A DNA stretch of 64,000 nt from Tolumonas osonensis (GCF_014202415.1 NZ_JACHGR010000005.1:186001-250000), one strand, 5' to 3'; numbered from the stretch's first letter, positions 37,302 through 47,148 are shown. The notes: a model not told the origin generated them from the letters alone. Numbers and translations: made by a program.

Positions 37302-40300
37302 ATGAGCATCGCAGGAATACTCTCCAACCGTGGCGATATTTATCAGACCCTTGTTGCCTTCGATTGGGCATTAACCGTCCTATCCGATCCCGAATTTCAA
37401 TGGCTTGAGATAGATTCTACGACCTATCTGGTAGATGATGTTGTAATTGGAAAATCCGACGGTTCCCTAATTTGTTGCCAGTGCAAAAAGAACCAAACCG
37501 ATTTCAGGGCATGGTCGATAACTGATCTTGCGGATGAACTGGACAAGGCGACTCTAGCACTGACTGGAAATAAACAAGCCCAAGTCCGCTTCTATTCGCG
37601 TAGCGAGTTTGGCTCACTCGCCAAACTACGTGAATTCAGCACCCTCCATGGCAATGAGGCCGATTATCTTGCGAAATTGACCAAAGAGCATAATAAAACA
37701 AATAGCGACTTGGCTGCTCGCATTGCCGATAAGGTGACCAATCTTTCGACGTATGAATTCCTACACCGTACCTCCTTCGAGATCACCCCAGACTTTGATC
37801 GCATGGAGATTTTACTACGTGAACGTTTGCGCCAAATGGCAAGTAACTCAGATGCTGCCTTCAACGCTCTTTGTATACGCCTCGATAAACTTGGTGGTCG
37901 TATAGAGGACGGCAACCTATCCGCCTCAACCCAGCATCGACTGACCAAAGACGACATCAAAGATATTCTTCATCGCTCTGGCGCAATGCTCGTTCCTAGC
38001 ATGGACATTTCAGAGGTACGAAAATCGTTTGCCAGCACTTCGGTCATTGGCAGGCATTGGCATCGGGACATTGCCGGGCAGCGCATTTCTAGCCCAGTTG
38101 TGGGGGAACTCCTAGCAGCTATCGATGCCAAGAAACGTTCCGTCTTGCTTACGGGTCTGCCTGGTTCTGGCAAAACCTGTGTGATGCTGAGCCTGCAAGA
38201 AGCACTAGAACAACGTATGCAAGCCCGAGGTGACCTAGTGCCGCTCTTTATACAGTCACGAGAATTCGCCGACCTAGCGACGGCGCTGGAACGCCAGGCA
38301 CAGGGCCTGCCAGTACAATGGGTAGAACAGGCCGCCCGTTTAGCTGAAGACGCACATGTTGTCGTAGTTATTGACTCACTGGATGTCTTGTCCATCGCTC
38401 GCGAACACAGCATATTGACGTACTTTCTGGCACAAATTGACCAGTTGCTACTGATTCCCAATGTTACCGTTATCACAGCTTGCCGCGACTTCGACCGTAA
38501 ATACGACCGACGCATTGCTGCACGGCAATGGGACTGCGAATTGCAGTGCCTGCCGTTGGACTGGGAGAATGAAATTGTACCGCTTCTTGACAAGCTTGGA
38601 ATCGATTCGACGACTATTGATTCCGTCACCCGTGAACTGATCTGTAATCCTCGCGAACTTGCCCTGTTTGTCGAACTGGCGCAACGTGAAGGCTGCTTCA
38701 ACGTAGTGACCAGTCAAGCACTGGCGCAACGCTACCTCGATACCATCGTAAAGGCCGATCCAACGCTGGGGGATGCAGCCATGCAAGCGATTGAAGCCAT
38801 CGCCGACGCAATGCTGAAGTCACGCAGCCTGTCTATTTCTAATCAACGCTTCAATGCTTCAGAGGACATCCTGCGACGACTCCACAGTCTCAATGTTCTG
38901 CTCGATACCCATGATGGTAAATTGACGTTTGGCCATCAAACTCTACTAGATGTACTGGTGATTAGTAGCGCTGTGCGCCGGGTCGTCTCGCTCAATAAAT
39001 TCATCCAAGACTTGCCTCCTGTGCCCTTCGTACGTCCGAGTATACGTAGCTTTGTTGCACAGTTGGCGACTGGAGATCGCCGCGAATTTAGGAAGCAACT
39101 GCGGACAGTACTGACAGGCAACGCCGCCTTCCATATCCGCCGCCTGATTGCCGAATCATTTTCCCAGCAGATGCCTCTGGATGATGACTGGCCGCTTATA
39201 CGAGATTTGCACGCCCATCATCGCGAGGTGTTTCAGGTGATTTACAACCAAGCATCGTTGGTTGAGTGGCATCACTTTTGGCTTTCTCATCTGGTTCCCG
39301 CATTGAAGGAAACGCTCGATGCCGATGGACTGACAGCCCATATTCATCGGGTAGCGCAGTGGGCAAATGATGATGCTACTGGCGTATTGGCATTCTGGAT
39401 GGATGCAATTGCTTTAGATTGGCTAGATGGCAACAGAATCTCAGAGCAATTAGTTTTTTCTCTATCCGACTTTCGGACAGAAAATTTACCACTTGTTGCC
39501 CCCTTACTAAAGCGACTACTCAGTATGCCGAAACCAGACCATAGTTTATTGGGGCGTACTGTTGCACGTAGTGTCACTGCTGGCGCTATTGATGATAAAG
39601 ACTTATGGCGCTATATCACTGGTGAGATCAATGATGATGATGTATTGAAATTTCATTTTGATAATAAACTGCATTGCCAAGCCCATGAGTTTGGCGACAA
39701 GGATGAAGATTTCCTGAAACAGAGGATGGTGGAATCCACTGCTTTACTTGATTTAGCACTGGAAACAATAGAACAATGGAGCCAACTTCGATCAACGCGT
39801 TATGGTGATACCCGAATAGGCTATCGCAGTGGATTCCTGAGTGGCACATCTTATAGCGATAATCACACGCAGAACGATCATACATACATAAATAGTGAAC
39901 GAGTTCTGCTAGATGCAATTGAAGCAGCCATTCTCAATCACGCCCAAAATCACTCCAACTGGTGGGAAAATAACCGCGAACGCTTATGCTTTAACCACGA
40001 AGGGGCATTATGTTACTTCGCCATCCTCGCTTTCATCAGTAACCCAGAGGCAAATATAGACTTGATCGGTCGCCTGTTATGCGACAGCAATTTACTCGAA
40101 TTCGAACTCTCCTATGAATTAGGCACATTGATTCAGACTGCATTTATTTACCTAGATAGCCATACACAAGATTCAGTCATGGCAACAATACAGACCTTGT
40201 GGGAGGATGAACCAGCAACGGATGAGGAAACACGTTTATGGGTTCTGAAGAAACGAGCAGAATATATATCCACGATCCCATGCCATATGCGTTCATCAGA

Positions 40301-41873
40301 AATGCAGGCGATACTAGATAGATTCGAAAAGTTATATGGGACATTTTGTCGACAGCCATATATCGGCATGAGAGGAGGCACTGTCGCCGCGCCATTTTCA
40401 TATGAGGTGTTCCTCAATGCCAGTGATGGTGGGATACTTCATTTGCTCGCACACTACACTGGACATAACCGAGATTTCGATGACTTTTTAGTCGGTGGTG
40501 AACGAGAGGTCGGTTGGCAGCTACGCGAGGCTTCATCTCGCCACCCATCGCGATTCTTGGGAATACTGAAATCCCATTGGGCAGATATTTCATCAGGATT
40601 TTGCAATGATATCATGGACGGTATTGCCAACTACCTGGCACATCGCTATGGCAACTTGCAACCTAACGCTACTTGGATACCGATCGATGAGCCTGATGCA
40701 CCTGCCTTGGCGAACCAAATCCTTGATGAACTGGAAAGACATCCCGCTCACTGGCAACTTAATCGCTCCGCTGCTAAGGCTTTGGAAGCCTGTGCGCATG
40801 TCCTCCAGGACACACAAACTGCTATGCGGCTGGTGTTCTTATCGATAGGCTTTGGAAAACTTAAGGAAGAAAGCTCCATTCATGGGGATTCAGGCGATTT
40901 GCTTACCACTGGTATCAATATGATTACCGGGAATATCGCCGAAGCCTTGATGATCTTGGTCAACAATTTTCAAGAGCAGAAAATTGCATTACCCGAATTG
41001 TTACCACCAACACTACGTCGATTTGCCAGCAAGAAACACCCTGCCATTCGCGCTCTAATTTTGAGACGTTTGCCGTACCTCCAAAGCCGGTATCCTGAGT
41101 TGGGTTGGGATTTATTTGACCATGCCATGCTGGATTCCGTGGGTCTTTGGAAATCCGCAGAACGTTGTCTGTATTGCGCCTATCACGATCTCTTCGAGAA
41201 GGTTGCTCCCTTGCTTGAGCGCCTCCGTTACGAGGGCAGCAAGGAAGATATGGAAACTTGGGGACGCATTTCAGCACTGTCTGCCCTAACGGGTCATATC
41301 AATTTTGCTGACTTGCTTAGAGAATTGAACACATTGGACATTACTGAAGCTTGGCAGGGAGCGGCAAGTGTTTGGACTAATCCTAACAATATCAAACAGC
41401 ATCGCGAGCAATGTCTTACAGGTATCGAGACGGGACTAAGAACAGACAGTCGTCATGCAGCGATAGTTGCTCGACAGACCGAGAAAATCTTTCGGGACAA
41501 AACGCCACCTATCTCCATCCCGGTTGAATTGATTCAACTGTGCTTCAATGTGTTCGAGATTGATAGTGAAAACAAACATCACCGGCTGTTTGGGTTTGAC
41601 GAATGGCTCAACGCCATTTCACAGCGCGATCCAGATCTCGCCTTGACTACAACAGAAATTTACCTAGCCTATGTTGGTCGTGCCAAGACTTATTTTTACG
41701 ACCATAACAATCAGCTTGTCCAGCTAGTGACCCGGCTTTTTGCAGAAGCTGAGGAACGGGAAGAATCCGATCGAGGTACGATGCTTAAACGTGTGGTATC
41801 TGTGCAAGATTTGCTATTGTCACTGGGAGTTAATTCCGTTAATGATTGGCTAAAGATAGCTGAGAGGCAATAA
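37302..41873 (+). CDS. Nuclease-STAND NTPase, candidate anti-phage defence protein
   Basis: A 1523-residue single-gene system. Residues 1-200 resemble a DUF4297/Cap4-type PD-(D/E)xK nuclease: the opening GDIYQTLVAFDWAL, then D46 in VDDVVIG and Q60-x-K62 in CCQCKK. Residues about 240-560 form a STAND/NACHT-like NTPase with Walker A GLPGSGKT (285-292), Walker B VVVVIDSLD (353-361) and a sensor arginine in ITACRDFDR (R395). The remaining 950 residues are helical with no recognised catalytic motif, consistent with a repeat-type sensor as in Avs proteins. The RBS is weak. No partner gene is adjacent. The Avs subtype was not determined, and the function is inferred. Confidence 0.8.
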   Translation: MSIAGILSNRGDIYQTLVAFDWALTVLSDPEFQWLEIDSTTYLVDDVVIGKSDGSLICCQCKKNQTDFRAWSITDLADELDKATLALTGNKQAQVRFYSRSEFGSLAKLREFSTLHGNEADYLAKLTKEHNKTNSDLAARIADKVTNLSTYEFLHRTSFEITPDFDRMEILLRERLRQMASNSDAAFNALCIRLDKLGGRIEDGNLSASTQHRLTKDDIKDILHRSGAMLVPSMDISEVRKSFASTSVIGRHWHRDIAGQRISSPVVGELLAAIDAKKRSVLLTGLPGSGKTCVMLSLQEALEQRMQARGDLVPLFIQSREFADLATALERQAQGLPVQWVEQAARLAEDAHVVVVIDSLDVLSIAREHSILTYFLAQIDQLLLIPNVTVITACRDFDRKYDRRIAARQWDCELQCLPLDWENEIVPLLDKLGIDSTTIDSVTRELICNPRELALFVELAQREGCFNVVTSQALAQRYLDTIVKADPTLGDAAMQAIEAIADAMLKSRSLSISNQRFNASEDILRRLHSLNVLLDTHDGKLTFGHQTLLDVLVISSAVRRVVSLNKFIQDLPPVPFVRPSIRSFVAQLATGDRREFRKQLRTVLTGNAAFHIRRLIAESFSQQMPLDDDWPLIRDLHAHHREVFQVIYNQASLVEWHHFWLSHLVPALKETLDADGLTAHIHRVAQWANDDATGVLAFWMDAIALDWLDGNRISEQLVFSLSDFRTENLPLVAPLLKRLLSMPKPDHSLLGRTVARSVTAGAIDDKDLWRYITGEINDDDVLKFHFDNKLHCQAHEFGDKDEDFLKQRMVESTALLDLALETIEQWSQLRSTRYGDTRIGYRSGFLSGTSYSDNHTQNDHTYINSERVLLDAIEAAILNHAQNHSNWWENNRERLCFNHEGALCYFAILAFISNPEANIDLIGRLLCDSNLLEFELSYELGTLIQTAFIYLDSHTQDSVMATIQTLWEDEPATDEETRLWVLKKRAEYISTIPCHMRSSEMQAILDRFEKLYGTFCRQPYIGMRGGTVAAPFSYEVFLNASDGGILHLLAHYTGHNRDFDDFLVGGEREVGWQLREASSRHPSRFLGILKSHWADISSGFCNDIMDGIANYLAHRYGNLQPNATWIPIDEPDAPALANQILDELERHPAHWQLNRSAAKALEACAHVLQDTQTAMRLVFLSIGFGKLKEESSIHGDSGDLLTTGINMITGNIAEALMILVNNFQEQKIALPELLPPTLRRFASKKHPAIRALILRRLPYLQSRYPELGWDLFDHAMLDSVGLWKSAERCLYCAYHDLFEKVAPLLERLRYEGSKEDMETWGRISALSALTGHINFADLLRELNTLDITEAWQGAASVWTNPNNIKQHREQCLTGIETGLRTDSRHAAIVARQTEKIFRDKTPPISIPVELIQLCFNVFEIDSENKHHRLFGFDEWLNAISQRDPDLALTTTEIYLAYVGRAKTYFYDHNNQLVQLVTRLFAEAEEREESDRGTMLKRVVSVQDLLLSLGVNSVNDWLKIAERQ

Positions 41874-42071
41874 CTAATCCCTCATGAAAAGAGGTCCGCT
41901 CTTTAGCCGACCTTATCAAGACTTGTTCACAATGAGACGAATGCCCCTAACTAAGCGACACATAGATAACACGCTTTTGTCCATTTGCGTGGCACTGCCA
42001 TATATCAAGACATCACTTTTTGACTGCTATACTGAAAAAATAGTAGCCTTTGCTGATATTCGACAGAACGT

Positions 42072-42845
42072 ATGAATACCACTCGATCCTTTGTGAAGCT
42101 GACATGCGGAACGGTTGGAATGCTACTTGCGCTAACCGCCCTTGCCTGGCAAACGCCAATTCTAGTCTACCACCGGTTTGCGCAGACCGCCGAGGACAGC
42201 ATGACGGTTCGTGCCGCCGTTTTTCAGCAACAGCTCGATCAGATCGATAGAGATGGCTATCAGGTAATCCCGCTCAAGCGCCTCGTCGATCATCTCCTTG
42301 GCCTAGCGCCGCCTCCACCCGTCAAGTCGATTGTCATCACTGCCGATGACGGCCACGAGTCGGTTTACCGGGCGATGGCGCCGATCACCATGCGTGCGCG
42401 TATTCCGGTGACGGTATTCATCTACCCTTCGGCAATCTCCAATGCGAGCTATGCGATGACCTGGCATGAAATCGACGAACTCAAGCGGAGCGGTTATTTC
42501 GACATCGGATCCCACTCGTACTGGCACCCGAATTTCTTCCGCGAGCGGCAAAGGCTCGATCCTGCCGCCTACGCGCGCTTCGTCGATGACCAGCTGGTCC
42601 GCTCGAAGGCGGTCTTGGAACGGAAAGCGGGGGCTCAGGTCGATCTGCTCGCTTGGCCCTTCGGCCTGGTGGACCACGAGCTCGAAGCGCATGCCCGGAG
42701 GGCCGGCTATGTCGCGGCTTTTACGCTGGAGCGTCGGCCAGTGCGCGAGGGCGACGACCCCATGGCCCTGCCGCGTTACCTGATCACCGACGCCGTCGGG
42801 GCGAAGGCATTTGCCGTCATCCTTCATGAAGCGGACGCGAAATGA
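42072..42845 (+). CDS. Polysaccharide deacetylase-family protein
   Basis: A 257-residue NodB-fold protein. The metal-binding motifs are visible as ITADDGHES (first motif, near residue 93) and GSHSYWHPN (second motif). A hydrophobic N-terminus (residues about 9-26) implies export or membrane anchoring. The segment after LVYHRF recalls PgaB-type deacetylases. DNA from about 42.1 kb is distinctly richer in GC than its surroundings, and codon choice shifts accordingly, which points to transfer. Its stop overlaps the next gene by four bases. Confidence 0.85.
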   Translation: MNTTRSFVKLTCGTVGMLLALTALAWQTPILVYHRFAQTAEDSMTVRAAVFQQQLDQIDRDGYQVIPLKRLVDHLLGLAPPPPVKSIVITADDGHESVYRAMAPITMRARIPVTVFIYPSAISNASYAMTWHEIDELKRSGYFDIGSHSYWHPNFFRERQRLDPAAYARFVDDQLVRSKAVLERKAGAQVDLLAWPFGLVDHELEAHARRAGYVAAFTLERRPVREGDDPMALPRYLITDAVGAKAFAVILHEADAK

Positions 42846-44104
42846 ATACGGCTAGCCGCTTTGTTCTGATCTTCCTCGCCTTGTTCCGGGTTTCGGCCCT
42901 AGAGGCGTCGATCGAGATCGTCTCCGTGGTGAATGCAGTAGATGGGCGACCCATCGCGGGCGCGCTGGTGACCGCAGAAGGTCGCGTCGAGGCCGCCGAT
43001 GGGCAGGGCAGGCTGACATTGCCGGCACCGGCAACGTGGGTCGCGGCGCGGGCGCCGGGTTATTTGCGGACGCATGTGCAGGACGCCAGCCCCATTGCGC
43101 GAAATGAGACCATCCGGCTGACGCCTTTTCGACCGAAGGCGCTATACCTGTCGTTCTACGGTATCGGCGACAAGGCTCTGCGTGAATCCGCGCTCAAACT
43201 CATTGCCACGACCGAACTGAACGCTCTGGTGATCGATGTTAAGGGGGACCGCGGCCGCATTCCCTATCGCAGTGCCGTGGCGCTGGCGGCGGACAGCGGC
43301 GCTCAGAAGGTGATAACCGTGCGCGACATGCCCACCCTGATTGCCCAGTTGCACGCAGGCGGCGTCTACCTGATAGCTCGCGTGGTCGCCTTCAAGGACG
43401 ACCCCCTGGCGCGTACCCATCCGGAATGGGCGGTGCGAGACAGGAACGGTCAGATCTATGTCGATCGGGAGGGACTGGCGTGGATCGACCCATTTCGCGG
43501 CGAGGTGCGGGACTACGTTCTCGACGTGGCCGAGGAGGCCGCGCGCCTCGGCTTCGACGAGATCCAGTTCGACTATCTGCGTTTTCCCGATGCACCCGGC
43601 CTCGTATTCGCAGAGCTGCCCACCCAGACCAACCGTGTCGCCACCATCAGCGGTTTCCTGTCCGAAGCGCGCCGTCGCCTGGCACCCTATAATGTCTTTG
43701 TGGCAGCCGACATTTTTGGCTATGTGCTCTGGAATCGGGATGACACGGCTATCGGACAGCGCTTGGAAGATTTGGTCAAATATCTGGATTACGTTTCACC
43801 CATGCTCTACCCATCCAACTTTCAGTTCGGCATCCCTGGGTACCGCAATCCGGTCGCCGTGCCAGGGGAAATTGTCAGATTGTCGCTGCGCAATGCCGTC
43901 AAGCGCACCGGTTTGCCACCCATACGCTTCCGTCCGTGGCTTCAGGCGTTCCGCGATTATGCGTTTGACCGGCGTCTGTTCGGGGCGGACATGATCCGTG
44001 CCCAGATCGAAGCCGCGGAGGCTTTCGGATCGGATGGCTGGATGCTATGGAACCCTCGCAACGCCTATGGCGAGGCCGGATTGCGGGCGAAGACGCAGCA
44101 ATGA
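42842..44104 (+). CDS. Putative glycoside hydrolase, DUF4015-like
   Basis: A 420-residue exported protein. After a signal peptide (to about residue 20) comes a short carboxypeptidase-regulatory-like fold (VVNAVDGRPIAGALVTAEGR), then a TIM-barrel-type domain resembling the putative glycosyl hydrolase family PF13200/DUF4015: LNALVIDVKGDRG, YLIARVVAFKDDPLA, FDEIQFDYLRFPD and YVSPMLYPSNF. Pairing with a deacetylase resembles PgaB, where a deacetylase and a hydrolase are fused. It is strongly GC-rich like its partner. Confidence 0.82.
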   Translation: MNTASRFVLIFLALFRVSALEASIEIVSVVNAVDGRPIAGALVTAEGRVEAADGQGRLTLPAPATWVAARAPGYLRTHVQDASPIARNETIRLTPFRPKALYLSFYGIGDKALRESALKLIATTELNALVIDVKGDRGRIPYRSAVALAADSGAQKVITVRDMPTLIAQLHAGGVYLIARVVAFKDDPLARTHPEWAVRDRNGQIYVDREGLAWIDPFRGEVRDYVLDVAEEAARLGFDEIQFDYLRFPDAPGLVFAELPTQTNRVATISGFLSEARRRLAPYNVFVAADIFGYVLWNRDDTAIGQRLEDLVKYLDYVSPMLYPSNFQFGIPGYRNPVAVPGEIVRLSLRNAVKRTGLPPIRFRPWLQAFRDYAFDRRLFGADMIRAQIEAAEAFGSDGWMLWNPRNAYGEAGLRAKTQQ

Positions 44105-44145
44105 AACGCTGGTTCCTGCTGCTGGCTTGCTTTACTGAACATTAA
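44101..44145 (+). pseudogene. Truncated third gene of the GC-rich cluster
   Basis: The bases ATGA link the preceding stop to a new start, and the frame opens like a signal peptide (MKRWFLLLACF) but stops after 14 codons. Composition returns to the AT-rich host type at about 44130-44140. This looks like the cut end of an imported operon. Confidence 0.6.
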
Positions 44146-44331
44146 CCTTCACCAGGCTACTCTTAAATTTGCTCAAATTTTACCAACAAGTTGTTTTTGG
44201 ATACGCAAAATAGAGACTTAAAGACTCACGATTCGTAACATGAATAATTTTCATCACGAAGGGAGCACCTGGAATACTGCTATGACTGAAAAAGGTATGG
44301 GCTGATGTATGGAGCGAACGAATACACAAAC

Positions 44332-44360
44332 AAAAAAGCCCGCTTATTCAGCGGGCTTTT
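44332..44360 (-). terminator. Terminator downstream of tRNA-Ser
   Basis: Stem AAAAGCCCGCT / AGCGGGCTTTT; read on the minus strand it ends in a run of T after the tRNA. Confidence 0.88.
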
Positions 44361-44370
44361 CCGTGGTATC

Positions 44371-44461
44371 TGGCGGAGAGATAGGGATTCGAACCCTAGA
44401 AGGGCTACAAACCCTTGCCGGTTTTCAAGACCGGTGCATTTAACCACTCTGCCATCTCTCC
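44371..44461 (-). tRNA. tRNA-Ser(TGA)
   Basis: A 91-base type II tRNA with encoded CCA. The acceptor stem GGAGAGA pairs with TCTCTCC, the anticodon loop CTTGAAA gives anticodon TGA, and the long variable arm is AAGGGTTTGTAGCCCTT. Its 3' end faces the accessory region, the usual orientation for island insertion next to a tRNA. Confidence 0.97.
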
Positions 44462-44643
44462 GTGGTTGCGGCGCATATTACTAAAGCTTGTAAATGTTGT
44501 AAATACGAAAGGCTGCTTGCACAACCTGACTGAACAGTTATTAAGCTGATTCACCAGAGATTCTCATATAAAACTGTTGTTTTGTGCCCGCTTCTGTTTT
44601 GATTATTATAAATAACATACTTGTTTAATGGTCTTTAGCCAGC

Positions 44644-46818
44644 ATGCTTGCGTTTACCCGACTTTTACAGCGTTTTATCACCGATACGCATGTCTTTTTC
44701 GCCTTAAAAGTATCGTGTGCTCTGGCCGGCGTGCTTCTGCCCGGACTTTATCTCGGCATGATCCATGAAACGGTAGCCATGTCGCTGGGCATTGTGGCTG
44801 GAGCGATTGCCGAGCCTGATGATTCGCCTGCCGGACGGGTCAAATCATTACTGCTGACACTAGCATGTTTCTGGATCGCCACTTTGTCGGTGCAACTGCT
44901 GTACCCCTACCCTTGGTTCTTTGCGGCCGGGCTTTTATTTTCCACCTTCTTCTTCGTCATGCTGGGTGGACTGGGTAAACGTTACAGCAGCATTAGCTTC
45001 GGCAGTCTGCTGGTTGCGGTATATTCCATGATGGGCGCAGCGCAGGCGCCGACCATCTGGTTTCAGCCAGTCTGGTTATGTACTGGTGCCCTGTGGTATG
45101 GATTTATTTCTTTATGGTGGTTGCAGTTAACCCCCAATAAACCATTACGTGAACAAATTTCGCAGACCTGCTTTTCGCTGGCCCGCTATTGCACCCAGAA
45201 AGCCTGGCTGTTTCCCAGCAATGCCGATGAACAGCAGAGTATTCATCAGAAACTGGCTATTCTGAATGTGGACTGCATGGCCTCGATTAACCTATGCCAG
45301 GAGATGATCGCTCGCCGGACTGATCCTTCCGATCAGGAATTACGGCAGTTAAAAGCGCTGCAGACGATTACCGAACAGATCCATGAGCGGATCACATCCA
45401 GTCACTACCTCTATAATCGATTGAAGGACGATGTGCACAGCAATCTGCTGCTCGACGGTTTCCGTGAATTACTCCGGCAACTCGGCGTTGCCGTGCAGCA
45501 ACTCGGTTACGCGACCCTGTTGAACAATCCTTTCCAGCTTTCGCCGGGATTACTCTGGGGTATTCAGGCACTAGGAGATCAGCTGCAATTCAGTCATGAA
45601 AGAACGCCGTTTTCTGCGAATACCGTTAATGCGCTACGTTTCTTACAAAAGAACCTGCTCGAGATTGTGCTTTTGCTGAATTCGGTTAATGACGTGCTCT
45701 CCGCAGCAGGCATGCAGTCACCGGAAAGCAAAGACACGCCAGTGCCCCCTGCACCGTCAGTATTACAACAAATCAAACTGCAGTTCAGTTTTAAATCGCC
45801 GCTGTTCCGTCACGCCTGCCGCATGAGTCTGTGTCTGGTCGCCGCTTATGGTTTGCTGCAACTATTTGATATAAAACAGGGTTTCTGGGTATTACTGACG
45901 TGCTTGTTTGTTTGCCAGTCCAGCTATACCGCAACCCGCCGACGTCTTTATCAGCGTATTGCCGGAACCTGCAGCGGCCTGCTACTCAGTCTGCCTTTGC
46001 TATGGTTTTCACCGGAACCCGGCGTTCAGCTGATTCTGATGGCCATTGCCGCTGTCCTGTTTTTTGCCCAGTTAAGAAGTAATTACAGCGTAGCGGTCAT
46101 CTTCATTACCTTATATGCCATGACCGCGTTCGGCCTGCTGGGTGTCGAAGAAAAAAGCATCATTCTGCCGCGTTTTGTCGATACCCTGCTCGGCAGTATA
46201 CTCTCGTTCGGTGCGGTTACCGTCTTATGGCCGGAGTGGCAATATCAGCGCATTCCGGAGTTGCTGGCCAAGGCGACCCGCTGCAACTATGAATATCTGA
46301 AATCGGTTATTTCTGCCTTGCAAAACACCGGGCAGGACAAGCAATTCAGCCGGAAACGGATCGCCGCCCATCATGCTGACAGTGCGCTGGCTCAGGCATG
46401 GATAAATATGCAGACCGATCCGAAGCAGCAGCGACGGTACACCAATTTATGTGCTGCGCTGATATACCGTAACCACAGCCTGTTATCCTATGTCTCGGCA
46501 CTCGGCATTCATCAGGAATTACATGGTTCCTTATTCGAGCCACAACTGATTAAATACGCTCAATCGTTGTTTGATGCACTGGATGAATCAGTCACAGCCT
46601 TATCAGGTAAACACAATACCCATCCGGTGGTGCTGGCATCGTTATCGCCGGCACTTTACATTGAATCAGTGGCTGATACCGATCAGCGCGCCGGTCTCAT
46701 CCGGCAGGAAATGATGCATATCGGTATCATGACAACTGAAATACTGAAACTATCCCGATTGTTAAACCCGCTGATACAAAGCCACAGCGCAGATAAATCT
46801 TTTTTCCGGAGTAAATAG
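44644..46818 (+). CDS. yccS: FUSC-family inner-membrane protein, YccS-like
   Basis: A 724-residue protein with the YccS/YhfK layout: a first membrane block of about six helices (residues 20-165), a cytosolic helical region, a second membrane block (about 400-525) and a soluble C-terminus. GTCARP-like TATRRRLYQRIAGTCSGLL lies in the second block. Relatives include aromatic-acid exporters and fusaric-acid resistance proteins; the substrate here is unknown. tusE starts on the base after its stop. Confidence 0.85.
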   Translation: MLAFTRLLQRFITDTHVFFALKVSCALAGVLLPGLYLGMIHETVAMSLGIVAGAIAEPDDSPAGRVKSLLLTLACFWIATLSVQLLYPYPWFFAAGLLFSTFFFVMLGGLGKRYSSISFGSLLVAVYSMMGAAQAPTIWFQPVWLCTGALWYGFISLWWLQLTPNKPLREQISQTCFSLARYCTQKAWLFPSNADEQQSIHQKLAILNVDCMASINLCQEMIARRTDPSDQELRQLKALQTITEQIHERITSSHYLYNRLKDDVHSNLLLDGFRELLRQLGVAVQQLGYATLLNNPFQLSPGLLWGIQALGDQLQFSHERTPFSANTVNALRFLQKNLLEIVLLLNSVNDVLSAAGMQSPESKDTPVPPAPSVLQQIKLQFSFKSPLFRHACRMSLCLVAAYGLLQLFDIKQGFWVLLTCLFVCQSSYTATRRRLYQRIAGTCSGLLLSLPLLWFSPEPGVQLILMAIAAVLFFAQLRSNYSVAVIFITLYAMTAFGLLGVEEKSIILPRFVDTLLGSILSFGAVTVLWPEWQYQRIPELLAKATRCNYEYLKSVISALQNTGQDKQFSRKRIAAHHADSALAQAWINMQTDPKQQRRYTNLCAALIYRNHSLLSYVSALGIHQELHGSLFEPQLIKYAQSLFDALDESVTALSGKHNTHPVVLASLSPALYIESVADTDQRAGLIRQEMMHIGIMTTEILKLSRLLNPLIQSHSADKSFFRSK

Positions 46819-47148
46819 ATGTTGGTTCTTGGCAACAAAGAGATCGAAACAGATACGTATGGCTACCTGAAAAACATGAGTGACTGGACCCCCGAACTGG
46901 CGGAGCTGATCGCCGCCGGTGAGCAGATCACACTGAGCGAAGCGCACTGGGAAGTGATCCATTTTGTCCGCGATTTCTATGCCGAATACAAGACCTCCCC
47001 TGCTATTCGTGCACTGGTAAAAGCCATGGCGCTGAAACTGGGCGAAGATAAAGGAAACAGCCGCTATCTCTATCGTTTGTTCCCGGAAGGGCCAGCCAAA
47101 CAGGCCACCAAAATTGCCGGCCTGCCCAAACCGGCCAAATGCATTTAA
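46819..47148 (+). CDS. tusE: Sulfur carrier TusE/DsrC family
   Basis: A 109-residue DsrC-fold protein that accepts sulfur from TusBCD and passes it to MnmA for 2-thiouridine in tRNA. The essential penultimate cysteine is present (AKCI at the end). The family core [26 protein letters not shown] is clear. It directly abuts the upstream FUSC gene. The TusE assignment, rather than a dissimilatory DsrC, rests on the absence of dsr genes. Confidence 0.92.
   Translation: MLVLGNKEIETDTYGYLKNMSDWTPELAELIAAGEQITLSEAHWEVIHFVRDFYAEYKTSPAIRALVKAMALKLGEDKGNSRYLYRLFPEGPAKQATKIAGLPKPAKCI

Noticed and set aside
42303-42827. Long antisense frame in the GC-rich block
   Set aside because: It is a shadow caused by high third-position GC in the deacetylase gene; it has no RBS and no recognisable protein features.
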